From NCBI GenBank assembly GCA_946611635.1, contig CAMODW010000009.1:1-37971 (forward strand): a DNA stretch of 37,971 nucleotides, in the 5' to 3' direction. Source of the stretch: an uncultured Bacillota bacterium. GTDB lineage: Bacteria > Bacillota_I > Bacilli_A > RF39 > UBA660. A model generated the notes under the pieces. It ran no database searches. It saw nothing but the letters and a program-made list of their open reading frames with translations, and was not told the origin of the DNA. This document shows, in pieces, positions 1 to 9,416 of the stretch (positions are counted from its first letter, which is position 1; each line of letters opens with the position of its first letter). Position numbers and translations under genes: made by a program.

Positions 1-693
1 GAAACAACTATATATACTATCTTTTACTAATGTTATAGCATAAAAGGGAAATAATGGTACTAAAGAATAAATAAGTAATAAGATAAAACGATATTTATAA
101 TTTATATTATTCTTTTTTAAGTAATAAATACTATATGACATAGTTAATAAGAATAATAATACTTGTAAGCTAGTAAATATAAAGAAACCTAGATTAGCAT
201 TATTCATTCTCATACCTATTTTTATGCATGTTCCTAATAATATTGTATGAAGATATGGGTGATGATTAGTAATTATTTGATTTTTATCTATAAGATTAAC
301 ATAGTATGAGTATTTATTATCAATTCCAAAGAATTGTTTTACTTGATATACATTATCTTTATTTAGAATACCAGGATAGTAAGCAATTATATAAGGAAGC
401 CAGCAAATAATCATAAATATAATACTAAAAGCAATAGGATGTTCATCAAATAAAAGTAGTATTCTATTATGTGGTTTATCTTTTTTTTCTTTATATTTTT
501 CTAAAAAATAGTTTATTTTTATTAGTATATATTTAAATAATATAATTAGTATGATAAATAAAAAGATAAACATAGTAATGTTTAAAGGCTTTCTTATTAT
601 ATATTTTAGTGTCCCTTCTTTTAAATAACTAATACCAACAATAATAAATACAGTATATAGAAAGCTTAGAAAATTAATTGTGCGCTTTTTCAT
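1..693 (-). CDS. Polytopic membrane protein, DUF6020-like / glycosyltransferase-like, N-terminal part only (runs off left edge)
   Basis: Open frame absent from the ORF track because it leaves the window. Translation begins MKKRTINFLSFLYTVFIIVGISYLKEGTLKYIIRKPLNITMFIFLFIIL..., with RBS ggaggtgcag just upstream of the ATG at 693; several hydrophobic segments. Confidence 0.75.
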   Translation of the reverse strand, partial: MKKRTINFLSFLYTVFIIVGISYLKEGTLKYIIRKPLNITMFIFLFIILIILFKYILIKINYFLEKYKEKKDKPHNRILLLFDEHPIAFSIIFMIICWLPYIIAYYPGILNKDNVYQVKQFFGIDNKYSYYVNLIDKNQIITNHHPYLHTILLGTCIKIGMRMNNANLGFFIFTSLQVLLFLLTMSYSIYYLKKNNINYKYRFILLLIYSLVPLFPFYAITLVKDSIYSCF

Positions 694-764
694 ACTGCAC
701 CTCCACCGAAACAAGTATAATACTTTTATAATATATATACAATATCTTCTATTTTTTTATTTAC

Positions 765-790
765 AAAAAAATAAGACTAATAAGTCTTAT
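765..790 (-). terminator. Rho-independent terminator of yneF overlapping its stop codon
   Basis: ATAAGACT / AGTCTTAT inverted repeat (771-778, 783-790) followed on the minus strand by a T-run. Confidence 0.75.
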
Positions 791-1005
791 TTATATTTAT
801 TCATTTGTTGCATTACCTGTTTAACTTGTTTTTGAGATGGTTTCCTTCCCATTTGTGACATCATTGCTTCTATCATTTTTTCATTTATTGGTGGATTCTC
901 AGTTAGTTGCTTTTTGAAAATATGTCTTGTAACAAAGAAGCCTATTACTAAACCAACAATCAAACCAATAAGTACATATAATAAATCTATTAACATTTCT
1001 TTCAC
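787..1005 (-). CDS. yneF: YneF family (UPF0154) small membrane protein
   Basis: 72 aa, N-terminal TM followed by NPPINEKMIEAMMSQMGRKPSQKQVKQVMQQM, typical of YneF/UPF0154. Confidence 0.88.
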   Translation of the reverse strand: MKEMLIDLLYVLIGLIVGLVIGFFVTRHIFKKQLTENPPINEKMIEAMMSQMGRKPSQKQVKQVMQQMNKYK

Positions 1006-1048
1006 CTCGCATTAATATTTTATATTATAAACTTGTTTAAAACAAGTC

Positions 1049-3088
1049 TTATTCTAATATTTCGCTTTTTTGTACTATTTCATTATTTACTATATTTGTT
1101 CCTTGATTATTACGATTGTTATTTATATACTCTTCTACTTTTCTTAAAATAGATTCATAGTCGAAATTTAATCTAGTTAAAACATCTTCTTTCGGAGCAC
1201 TAACACCAAAGGAATTTATACCGATAGTATTTTTAGTGAAATAATTCCAACACATAGTTGATCCTGATTCAATAGATATTATTAAAGCGTTTGGTGGTAA
1301 AATTTGATCTTGGTATTCTTTAGATTGTAATTTAAATAAATTCATTGACGGCATAGATACTACTCTTGTATCAATCCCTTTAGCTCTTAGTTCTTCACTT
1401 ATTAGATAAGTAGTTGTTATATCAATTCCCGTGGATACTAATACAGCATCTAGTTTTATCTTTTCACTACGTAGTATATAAGCGCCAAAAGCTACTTTTT
1501 TTCCATTTGTACCTGCTAGTATATGAGCTTCATCTTTAGATAAGAATAAAGATGTTGGAACACTATTATGAGTAATGAATTCCCACGAACCAATTACTTC
1601 ATTGATATCACATGGTCTAAAATCTATCATATTAGGTATATTTCTAATATTTGCCATTTGTTCTACCGGTTGATGAGAAGGTCCGTCAGAACCAATAGAA
1701 GCAGAATCATGAGTAAATACATATGTAACTGGTAAATTCATTAAACAAGTCATACGCATAGCAGGTATTAAATAATCGGAAAAAGTTAAAAAACATGATC
1801 CAAACACTTTTAAACCACTTAATGATATCCCATTTAAGATGGCTGCCATAGCATGCTCTCTAACACCAAAATATATATTTCTTCCTGCTGGATATCTTTT
1901 ACTCATTTCTATTTCTTTAAATAGCTTAGTATGTGATGAAGATGAAACATCTGCACTTCCTCCTAAAAAGAATTTTGTTCTTTCAGAAAGGATATTTAAC
2001 ATTTTAGAATTTGATTCACGTAATTCTTCATTATAATCATTTTGAATACGGAAATTTTCAGAATTGATTTCAGCACCAATATTTTTTGTTTCTAGAAATT
2101 GTATTAGTTTTTTAAGTCCTTCTGTACCATTGTTTTTAGCATCTTTTAATATTTTTTGCCATTCTGTATACTCACTATTTATTCTTTTAGCAATGGAATA
2201 TCTCATATATTTAACAGCGTTCTCCGTTATTTCCATAGGACCAGTTGTAATCTTATATTTTTTTCTAATACTTTGTATATCATCATTTGTAAGGGGTTTA
2301 CCGTGAACAAGGTTTTTTCCTTCGTTAATAGAGCCCCTACCTATAGTTGTTTTTATTTCTATTAGAGTTGGTTTTTTATTATACTTAGCTCTTTCTATGG
2401 CTTTATCTATTTCAGCAACATCGTTTCCTTCTTTAACAAAATCTACTTCAAAGCCCATAGCTAAATATTTTTTTATTATATCTTCAGAAGAGGATAAACT
2501 TAGTTTACCATCTAAAGTTACATCATTTGAATCGTATAAAATTATCAAATGATCTAGCGCCAAGTTGCCAGCGATTGCTGCAGCTTCTTCGGCAACACCT
2601 TCCATTAAATCTCCATCACTAGCTAAAACATAGGTATAATAATCAATAAGTTTTTGTTTTGGCATTACGTCTTCTGCTAAAGTTCTTAAATATTTTTCTG
2701 CTATTGCCATACCTACAGCATTTGCTACACCTTGACCAAGAGAACCAGTTGACACTTCTACGCCAGGAGTTTTTCCGAGTTCTGGATGTCCTGGGGTTTT
2801 AGAGTCTAAACGACGAAAATTTACTAAATCATCAATGGATATATCATAACCAGCCATAAATAAAGTGGCGTATAATAAAGCCGAACCATGGCCAGGGGAC
2901 ATTACAAAACGATCCCTATTTATCCATTCTGGATCCATAGGATTTACTTTTAAATGATTGGCATATACTGAATATATTATAGGCGCTGCGCCTAAAGCTA
3001 TACCAGGGTGTCCACTTCCAGCTTGGTTAATCATATCTATACTCAGTATTCTTAAACTATTTAATGAATGTATTAAATCAGGGTTCAT
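1049..3088 (-). CDS. tkt: Transketolase
   Basis: Motifs MINQAGSGHPGIALGAAP, SPGHGSALLYA, STGSLGQGVANAVGMAIAEK, DGDLMEGVAEEAAAIAG, THDSASIGSDGPSHQPVEQMANIR. Start moved to MNPDLIHSL because GAGGTG lies ahead of this ATG. Confidence 0.96.
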   Translation of the reverse strand: MNPDLIHSLNSLRILSIDMINQAGSGHPGIALGAAPIIYSVYANHLKVNPMDPEWINRDRFVMSPGHGSALLYATLFMAGYDISIDDLVNFRRLDSKTPGHPELGKTPGVEVSTGSLGQGVANAVGMAIAEKYLRTLAEDVMPKQKLIDYYTYVLASDGDLMEGVAEEAAAIAGNLALDHLIILYDSNDVTLDGKLSLSSSEDIIKKYLAMGFEVDFVKEGNDVAEIDKAIERAKYNKKPTLIEIKTTIGRGSINEGKNLVHGKPLTNDDIQSIRKKYKITTGPMEITENAVKYMRYSIAKRINSEYTEWQKILKDAKNNGTEGLKKLIQFLETKNIGAEINSENFRIQNDYNEELRESNSKMLNILSERTKFFLGGSADVSSSSHTKLFKEIEMSKRYPAGRNIYFGVREHAMAAILNGISLSGLKVFGSCFLTFSDYLIPAMRMTCLMNLPVTYVFTHDSASIGSDGPSHQPVEQMANIRNIPNMIDFRPCDINEVIGSWEFITHNSVPTSLFLSKDEAHILAGTNGKKVAFGAYILRSEKIKLDAVLVSTGIDITTTYLISEELRAKGIDTRVVSMPSMNLFKLQSKEYQDQILPPNALIISIESGSTMCWNYFTKNTIGINSFGVSAPKEDVLTRLNFDYESILRKVEEYINNNRNNQGTNIVNNEIVQKSEILE

Positions 3089-3145
3089 TAAACACACCTC
3101 TATTCTTTATAATTATAATACATTTATGATAAAAAATGAAGATTG

Positions 3146-4813
3146 TTATGCTACAACTCGTGAATTACTATATCCCATTTTTTCGTTATATATAGTTTCT
3201 AAAACTTCTAAAAGTATTTCTTTATTAACATCGTCTATTTCTTCTATTATTCCCTTTTCAATAACAAATCCATAATGGAAACAAGGCTCTAGTATATTAA
3301 TCGAATCTAGTACCTTTTTTATCGTGATTATTTGCTCTATAGTTAAAGTATCTATATCAGGCATAATAAGTTTAATAGAATTTCCTTCGTTTATAAAGAG
3401 ACTATACCCTTTTAAAGCCATCGCAAACATGATTTCACCATCAGAATCTAATTTGCTTATTTCAGGGTCATCCGAATTTACAGCTTGTAACATGTCTAAA
3501 TGCCCACCATCTTTATTGTTGCTTTCCTCTCTTTTATGTCCATCCGGATATATTTTTATTACCTCTTGGTAAGATTCAAAAGCATTTTCGTTATTATCGC
3601 TTCTAGGATTAGCAATAATAGTCTGTCGGCCTCCATTTAATAAGTATCCATCTTTTTCTAAATCTTTGACTGTTTTTGTTCTAAGAGTTTCAACACCATC
3701 TAAAGCTTTTAATCTAGGTTTAGATACTAAATTATTTAATTTATTAATTAATAATCTATGTTCTTCTTCTGTTAAAGTTGTTATATCTAAATCCATAAGT
3801 TCATCAATTAATGGGGAATTGTCATATTTTAATAATAATGGAGTTGCATTACTTATCGCAAATTTTCTTTCTAATTCTATAATTCTTTTTATATATCCTG
3901 GATTTTTTTCTTGTTTTCGTAGTAATACTTCTTTAATATAATGTTTAATATCTATTCTAGCAATGTACTCTGCTTCAGCTTCTTCTAAATTAAATAATGA
4001 CTGTAAAGCTTCTATATATACTTTGTGTTCAGTTATATCATTTGTTGCCAATTCAACATAGTAAGCTACTGAAAAACGATTTTCTCCTTTTAAATGTTTG
4101 ATGATTTGTGGATAAGAAAGATTTAAAGCTTTTATTGTACTTTGAATCTTGCTAGTTTTATTTATATCATAGATTATATTTAAAAATAATTCTGGGTGTT
4201 CTTCGCAAAAGAAATATTCTAAAGTAGGATTATTAGCAATAATTCTAGGAATCCACGATTGTACATCCCTATCGTTTTTTATATAGTAAATAAAATCTTC
4301 TTTAATATTATTATCTTCCTTTATTGCATTTATAAAACTTTCAGGCATTGATTTTAAAACTTTTTCCATTAAAGACTTGTATTTAGTATAATATTTTTTT
4401 GAATCTTCGTTATATAGTTTAGCAGCTTTCAAAGCTAAGGCGATAGATGGTTTAGGAACTATATCATAAGCCCGAGTTCGTTCGTATAAATCAAATATAT
4501 CTTGGAAAGATTTTGTTGCAGATTCAATCATCAAAGGCAGTAACGAATAGTCTTTTTTAGCATACATAATACTTATTATAAAGATGTAATTATCAAGTCG
4601 AGGACGGTTTATATATAGGCGTTGTATTTCTACCCTTACTTGATCATTTGTAAAAGATTTTAAATTATTATAAAAACCATTATTAATACATATTTCCATC
4701 CTGGAAGTTAAGGGTATTCTTTCATCTTTCCATATCTCATTTATTGTTTCTTCGTTATCTCTAATTTTGCTGTAATGTCTTCTTAATAAATGTATTCTTG
4801 TTCTAAAATTCAT
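3146..4813 (-). CDS. Hypothetical large soluble, mostly helical protein
   Basis: 555-aa ORF, no recognisable motif, no TM segment, no signal peptide. Confidence 0.8.
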   Translation of the reverse strand: MNFRTRIHLLRRHYSKIRDNEETINEIWKDERIPLTSRMEICINNGFYNNLKSFTNDQVRVEIQRLYINRPRLDNYIFIISIMYAKKDYSLLPLMIESATKSFQDIFDLYERTRAYDIVPKPSIALALKAAKLYNEDSKKYYTKYKSLMEKVLKSMPESFINAIKEDNNIKEDFIYYIKNDRDVQSWIPRIIANNPTLEYFFCEEHPELFLNIIYDINKTSKIQSTIKALNLSYPQIIKHLKGENRFSVAYYVELATNDITEHKVYIEALQSLFNLEEAEAEYIARIDIKHYIKEVLLRKQEKNPGYIKRIIELERKFAISNATPLLLKYDNSPLIDELMDLDITTLTEEEHRLLINKLNNLVSKPRLKALDGVETLRTKTVKDLEKDGYLLNGGRQTIIANPRSDNNENAFESYQEVIKIYPDGHKREESNNKDGGHLDMLQAVNSDDPEISKLDSDGEIMFAMALKGYSLFINEGNSIKLIMPDIDTLTIEQIITIKKVLDSINILEPCFHYGFVIEKGIIEEIDDVNKEILLEVLETIYNEKMGYSNSRVVA

Positions 4814-4946
4814 ATTATTCTCCCTTTATGCCATTCCATATTCTCTTTAATTATAGTCTATTTGTTTTAAAAAAACCACATTTTGGGTGTAGCTTCTTTA
4901 TTTAATTCTTCTATTAATTCACATTTTTTGAGACATATTGCTATTA

Positions 4947-6095
4947 TTATTCTTCTTTATCTTTTTTTAATATATCTTTTGCTATTTTATATAGTTTATG
5001 CATTGCTTTATCATTATTATTATTACTCATATTTTTTTTCATTCTTGTAATAATGCTTGGTTGCTCTGATAATAATTTTATATATTTGTAAAAACCTATT
5101 GTTGTTTTAAACATTCTTCCATAACCGTTTTTTACAAAATATTTATAATTTGCTCTTTCTTGGCCGCCCGAACAATTTATCATTATTACAGGCTTCTTAA
5201 AAAATAGGCTTTCTGTAGTTTGGGCTCCACCTGGTTTAGAAACAACAAAATCACATATTTGCAGTAATTCAGGTACGTTATTAACAAAACCAAATGTTTT
5301 TATGTTTTTTGCTTCATATAATTTAATCCATTCATCTACTTTAGCTTTAGCTTTTTGGTTTTTGCCAGCTACATAGATAAAATCCATATCTATGTTCCCT
5401 TTTATTATTCTTTTAATATACGGAAGCGAGTGAGTTCCTCCATTTCCCCCACCGCCAAAGAATAAGCATATTGGTCGATCACCATTAAAACCTAGTTTTT
5501 CTATATAATTTTCTACATTAAACGAAGGATTAGTAGCGGGATGAATAGGAATTCCTATTGCTTTTATCTTACTTTTTTCTACTCCTTTGCTAACTAGATA
5601 GCTTATCTCATCTTTGTCAGCAACAACTATTGCATCTTCGTCTTTATATCCTTTCAACCACATAGCTTGAGTTTCATAATCCGTTACAACTGTTATTAAA
5701 TGACAATCGGTAATGTTCTTGCGATTATAATAATCGATTAAACTACTACCATAAAAATGGGTTGATATAACTAAGTCTGGATCAAAATCAGTTATAACTT
5801 TACGCATTCTTTTATTCTTAAATAATTGTAAAGATATTTTTGTAGCATAAGTACTATTTAACTTATTATCGAACAAATCATATACAAAAGACCACCCCAT
5901 AGGAAATTTAAGAAGAAGAAAATCTGTTGTTTTCTGACTAAATTTTCCAAATATAGGAATAGAATATTTTAGTAAATCTATTGCTAGTATCTCTAGCTCG
6001 TTATCTTGTTCCTTAAAATATTTTTCTATGTATTCAGCTATAGCTCGATGACCGTTGCCATACATAGCATACGTTAGTAGAATTCTTTTTTTCAT
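4947..6095 (-). CDS. ugtP: Processive diacylglycerol beta-glucosyltransferase / MGDG synthase-like (GT28)
   Basis: MKKRILLTYAMYGNGHRAIAEYI, CLFFGGGGNGGT, CDFVVSKPGGAQTTESLFFKKPVIMI are typical of UgtP/MurG-like GT28 enzymes. Confidence 0.85.
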   Translation of the reverse strand: MKKRILLTYAMYGNGHRAIAEYIEKYFKEQDNELEILAIDLLKYSIPIFGKFSQKTTDFLLLKFPMGWSFVYDLFDNKLNSTYATKISLQLFKNKRMRKVITDFDPDLVISTHFYGSSLIDYYNRKNITDCHLITVVTDYETQAMWLKGYKDEDAIVVADKDEISYLVSKGVEKSKIKAIGIPIHPATNPSFNVENYIEKLGFNGDRPICLFFGGGGNGGTHSLPYIKRIIKGNIDMDFIYVAGKNQKAKAKVDEWIKLYEAKNIKTFGFVNNVPELLQICDFVVSKPGGAQTTESLFFKKPVIMINCSGGQERANYKYFVKNGYGRMFKTTIGFYKYIKLLSEQPSIITRMKKNMSNNNNDKAMHKLYKIAKDILKKDKEE

Positions 6096-6147
6096 AATTA
6101 TCACTTAATTAATTATATCATTTCTTTCAAAAAATAAAAATTAAACT

Positions 6148-6164
6148 TTTGTTTGCCAAACAAA
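6148..6164. promoter_or_regulatory. Palindromic putative operator overlapping the lexA promoter
   Basis: TTTGTTTG-c-CAAACAAA perfect inverted repeat; overlaps candidate -35 TTGCCA (6153-6158), 17 nt from candidate -10 TATCAT (6176-6181). Confidence 0.5.
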
Positions 6165-6198
6165 GTATCTTATGTTATCATTTATTTGAGGTGTAATA

Positions 6199-6825
6199 AT
6201 GCAAAAGAAAAAGGATTTAACTAGGCGTCAAAAAGATGTTTTGGATTTTATTAAAAAATATATTTCTGAACACGGATATCCACCAGCAACTAGAGAGATA
6301 GGTCAAGCTATTGGACTTTCTTCTCCTGCTACCGTTCATACTCATATTAAAAAGCTCGAAGATGCAGGGTGTATCAAGAAGACAGATTCTAAGTTTAGAA
6401 CAATTGAGTTATTAGTAGAAAATGAATATGATAATAAGAAAAAGGATGTAATAAAAGTTCCTTTGCTTGGAACAGTAGCATGTGGTAATCCTATTGATGC
6501 TATACAAAATCCTGACGAATGGTTTTCTTTACCAGCTTCTTTAATTCCTGCTAAAGATGAGGTATTTGCTCTAGCTTGTAAAGGAGATTCTATGATTAAC
6601 AAAGGTATCTATGATGGTGATATTGTCATTATAAAAAGATGTAAAATTGCTCGCAATGGAGAAATGGTTGTTGCTTTAACTGACGATAACGAAGTTACTT
6701 TAAAGACTTTTTATAAAGAAAAAGGATATATTAGATTGCAACCAGAAAATGATACTATGGATCCTATTATAGTAGATAATTGTACTATAATTGGTAAAGC
6801 TATTGGTCTATATAGGAATTTATAA
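6199..6825 (+). CDS. lexA: LexA repressor (S24 peptidase)
   Basis: HTH YPPATREIGQAIGLSSPATVHTHIKKLE, VPLLGTVACGNP cleavage region, GDSMINKGIYDGD and EVTLKTFYKE catalytic Ser/Lys regions. Confidence 0.97.
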   Translation: MQKKKDLTRRQKDVLDFIKKYISEHGYPPATREIGQAIGLSSPATVHTHIKKLEDAGCIKKTDSKFRTIELLVENEYDNKKKDVIKVPLLGTVACGNPIDAIQNPDEWFSLPASLIPAKDEVFALACKGDSMINKGIYDGDIVIIKRCKIARNGEMVVALTDDNEVTLKTFYKEKGYIRLQPENDTMDPIIVDNCTIIGKAIGLYRNL

Positions 6826-6838
6826 ATTTTAGACCTAT

Positions 6839-6872
6839 AAAAAAGAAAAGTATAATGCTACTTTTCTTTTTT
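6839..6872. terminator. Bidirectional terminator between convergent lexA and rhomboid genes
   Basis: AAAAAAGAAAAGTA-taatgc-TACTTTTCTTTTTT perfect 14-bp stem with flanking A/T runs. Confidence 0.9.
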
Positions 6873-6874
6873 TG

Positions 6875-8038
6875 TTATCTAAAATAAATCATATATATAC
6901 AGAATATTATAAATAGCGATAAACAGATAAATCCATTTATTCTATCACTTTTTTTGCTCTTTCCTTCTACTCCTAGTGCCATAGCTAAAAATATACCACT
7001 TACTAAGCCACCAATATGACAAAAGTTATCTATTCCTTGAACCATGAATCCAATTAGTAAGTTTACTGCTATTACAGGCACAATTTGGGTCTTTAATACA
7101 TTACCTAAATAGAGACGATAATTATATCCAAAGTAAGCAAGAGCTCCTAATAGTCCAAATAAGGCACCAGATGCTCCGACAGATATTGAAGTTGAACCAA
7201 TACCTATAGCTGAAAGTAAACCACCACATATACCACTTATAATATAGATTGTTATATATTTAGCTTTACCATAATAGTTTTCTATTTGAGTACCAATTAT
7301 ATATAAAGAATACATATTAACTAGCAAGTGTAATAACGATCCATGTAGGAACATATAAGTTATTAAGCGCCATACTTCATAATTTTTTAAGAAAGCAATG
7401 TTGTTAGCACCAAGAAAAACTAAAACATTAGATGGTACGTCTAATAGCGATATTAATCCACCAAATATTGTAGTTATTAGAAAAGCAATTGAACACAAAA
7501 GCATTATCGTTTGTGTTATGTAGATTTTCTTTGTGCTAAATGTTTTCTCATATTGACGATTTTCTCTTTCAGTTTTTTCGTTAATATCTTTTGTAACATT
7601 TATCATCAAATCTATTCCTTTGGCATCTTTTAGTAGTTTTTCATTTATATTAGGGAACGCTTCTAGAATACTTTCATTAGTAATACTACTATTACTATCG
7701 AATATTGGAGCATCGACAATATTTTTTACTTCTTCTAGTTTTATGTCTTCATTTAAATCTAATAAGATATTTAATGTATTAACATTAAAAGAAAAAGTTT
7801 TTTTCTTAATTTGTTTAACTATACTTTCTGTCTTATAATGATCAAAATTTAGTTGTTCTTTATTAAAAATATTATTAGAATTTATTCTAACTATATAATA
7901 TGGTCCTTCACTATTTTCAAGCCATATTTCATCTTTAACACCATTTACTACTATTGGATTATAGTTTTGTTCGGTAATAAAGTAATGAACTAATCGCATT
8001 ATAAGTTCTTCTTTTTTATCCATAACTACTATACTCAT
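6875..8038 (-). CDS. gluP: Rhomboid family intramembrane serine protease, GluP/YqgP-like
   Basis: C-terminal rhomboid motifs GSLLHLLVNMYSLYIIG, SVGASGALFGLLGALAYFG, DNFCHIGGLVSGIFLA; ~170-aa cytosolic N-terminal extension as in YqgP. Confidence 0.88.
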   Translation of the reverse strand: MSIVVMDKKEELIMRLVHYFITEQNYNPIVVNGVKDEIWLENSEGPYYIVRINSNNIFNKEQLNFDHYKTESIVKQIKKKTFSFNVNTLNILLDLNEDIKLEEVKNIVDAPIFDSNSSITNESILEAFPNINEKLLKDAKGIDLMINVTKDINEKTERENRQYEKTFSTKKIYITQTIMLLCSIAFLITTIFGGLISLLDVPSNVLVFLGANNIAFLKNYEVWRLITYMFLHGSLLHLLVNMYSLYIIGTQIENYYGKAKYITIYIISGICGGLLSAIGIGSTSISVGASGALFGLLGALAYFGYNYRLYLGNVLKTQIVPVIAVNLLIGFMVQGIDNFCHIGGLVSGIFLAMALGVEGKSKKSDRINGFICLSLFIIFCIYMIYFR

Positions 8039-8047
8039 AAATACCTC

Positions 8048-8938
8048 CTATATTTCTTCTAAATTAGAAAGAAACGTTTGAAATTCTTTTGGTAAAGGAC
8101 ATTCAAAATGCATCTCTTTACCAGTTATTGGATGTTTAAAAGTCATTTTGGCAGAATGTAAGAATTGCCCAAAAGAAGTTGCTTTTTTTGTATTATATAC
8201 TGGGTCATTGTATATAGGATAACCAATGTATTCCATATGTACTCTAATTTGATGAGTACGACCTGTTTCTAATATACAACTTACTAAGGTAAATCCTTTG
8301 TATCTTTTTATAACTTTCATATTTGTAATTGCATTTTTACTATTTTTATCAGTAACTGCCATTTTTTTACGATCTTTATTAGATCTTCCTATTGGAGCAT
8401 CGATTGTTGCTGAATCATGAGGAAATTCTCCGCATAATAAAGCAATATATTCTCTTTTTATTTTTTTATGTTGGAAACATTCACTCAGTATTTCATGTGA
8501 TTTATTATTTTTGGCTACTAATAGTAATCCAGAAGTATCTTTATCGATACGATGAACGATACCTGGTCGTTCTTCACCATTTAAATCACTCAATTCGTTT
8601 GTATAATACATTAACCCATTGGCTAAGGTATTATTAGTGTTTCCATTGCCTGGATGAACTACTAATCCAGATGGTTTATTAACTATTATTATATCTTTAT
8701 CTTCATATACAACATCTATAGGGATTTCTGATGGTATAATGTCTGTATCTTTTATATATCCTTCTTTAATAAGTATAAGATCATTCTTTTTTACTTTATA
8801 TGAAGGTTTTTCTTTTTTATTATTTACTGTAATATAATCGCTTTCTAGCATACTTTGTATTAAACTACGACTATATTCTGTTTTGCTACATAAATATTTA
8901 TCTAATCTTATATCATTTTCCTCGACTAGGATTTCCAT
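8048..8938 (-). CDS. rluD: RluA/RluD family pseudouridine synthase
   Basis: N-terminal S4 domain; GIVHRIDKDTSGLLLVAKN; ETGRTHQIRVHM. Confidence 0.94.
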   Translation of the reverse strand: MEILVEENDIRLDKYLCSKTEYSRSLIQSMLESDYITVNNKKEKPSYKVKKNDLILIKEGYIKDTDIIPSEIPIDVVYEDKDIIIVNKPSGLVVHPGNGNTNNTLANGLMYYTNELSDLNGEERPGIVHRIDKDTSGLLLVAKNNKSHEILSECFQHKKIKREYIALLCGEFPHDSATIDAPIGRSNKDRKKMAVTDKNSKNAITNMKVIKRYKGFTLVSCILETGRTHQIRVHMEYIGYPIYNDPVYNTKKATSFGQFLHSAKMTFKHPITGKEMHFECPLPKEFQTFLSNLEEI

Positions 8939-9389
8939 TTTTATCTTCCCCTTTTATCACAGCATAAATCAATAATATGATGCTTATTACTATTGCTATA
9001 TCACTAATATTAAAAACAGGATAATTATAATTTAATATTTTAAAATCTAAGAAATCTCTTACATAGCCTAAGAATAATCTATCTATTAAATTACCTGCCA
9101 TTCCTCCTAGTAATAAGCCGAATGCTATATTATTGCGTATATTATTTTTAAAAGTTTTTAAAAAGTTAACGATAATAAATATAGCTATTATTGTAAATAA
9201 AGTAAGTACTATTTTATTATCTGAGAATAATCCCCATGCTGCTCCTCTATTATATACAAGAGTTAGATTAAAGAAATTATTAATAATAGTAATACTTTTT
9301 TTAAAAGATAAAACATGTACCATTATTATTTTAGACACTTGATCTAATATCAAGGTTAGAATACTTATTATAAAAGTATTTTTATTCAT
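8913..9389 (-). CDS. lspA: Lipoprotein signal peptidase
   Basis: YNRGAAWGLFS, GGMAGNLIDRLFLGYVRDFLDF, FNISDIAI catalytic Asp motifs. Confidence 0.95.
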   Translation of the reverse strand: MNKNTFIISILTLILDQVSKIIMVHVLSFKKSITIINNFFNLTLVYNRGAAWGLFSDNKIVLTLFTIIAIFIIVNFLKTFKNNIRNNIAFGLLLGGMAGNLIDRLFLGYVRDFLDFKILNYNYPVFNISDIAIVISIILLIYAVIKGEDKNGNPSRGK

Positions 9390-9416
9390 ATTTCACCTCT
9401 TGATATAAATTAATTC

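Noticed and set aside
1031-1047. ACTTGTTTaAAACAAGT palindrome between tkt and yneF
   Set aside because: Could be a weak terminator but lacks a proper T-run; not listed as a feature.
1839-2365. Plus-strand ORFs of 65-80 aa inside transketolase
   Set aside because: Antisense to a well-conserved CDS; composition is that of the reverse complement of coding sequence, no RBS/promoter support.
4870-4950. Open minus-strand frame ...CLKKCELIEELNKEATPKMWFF after the ugtP stop
   Set aside because: Protein-like look, but no start codon or RBS and out of frame with ugtP; may be a gene remnant but I cannot support it.
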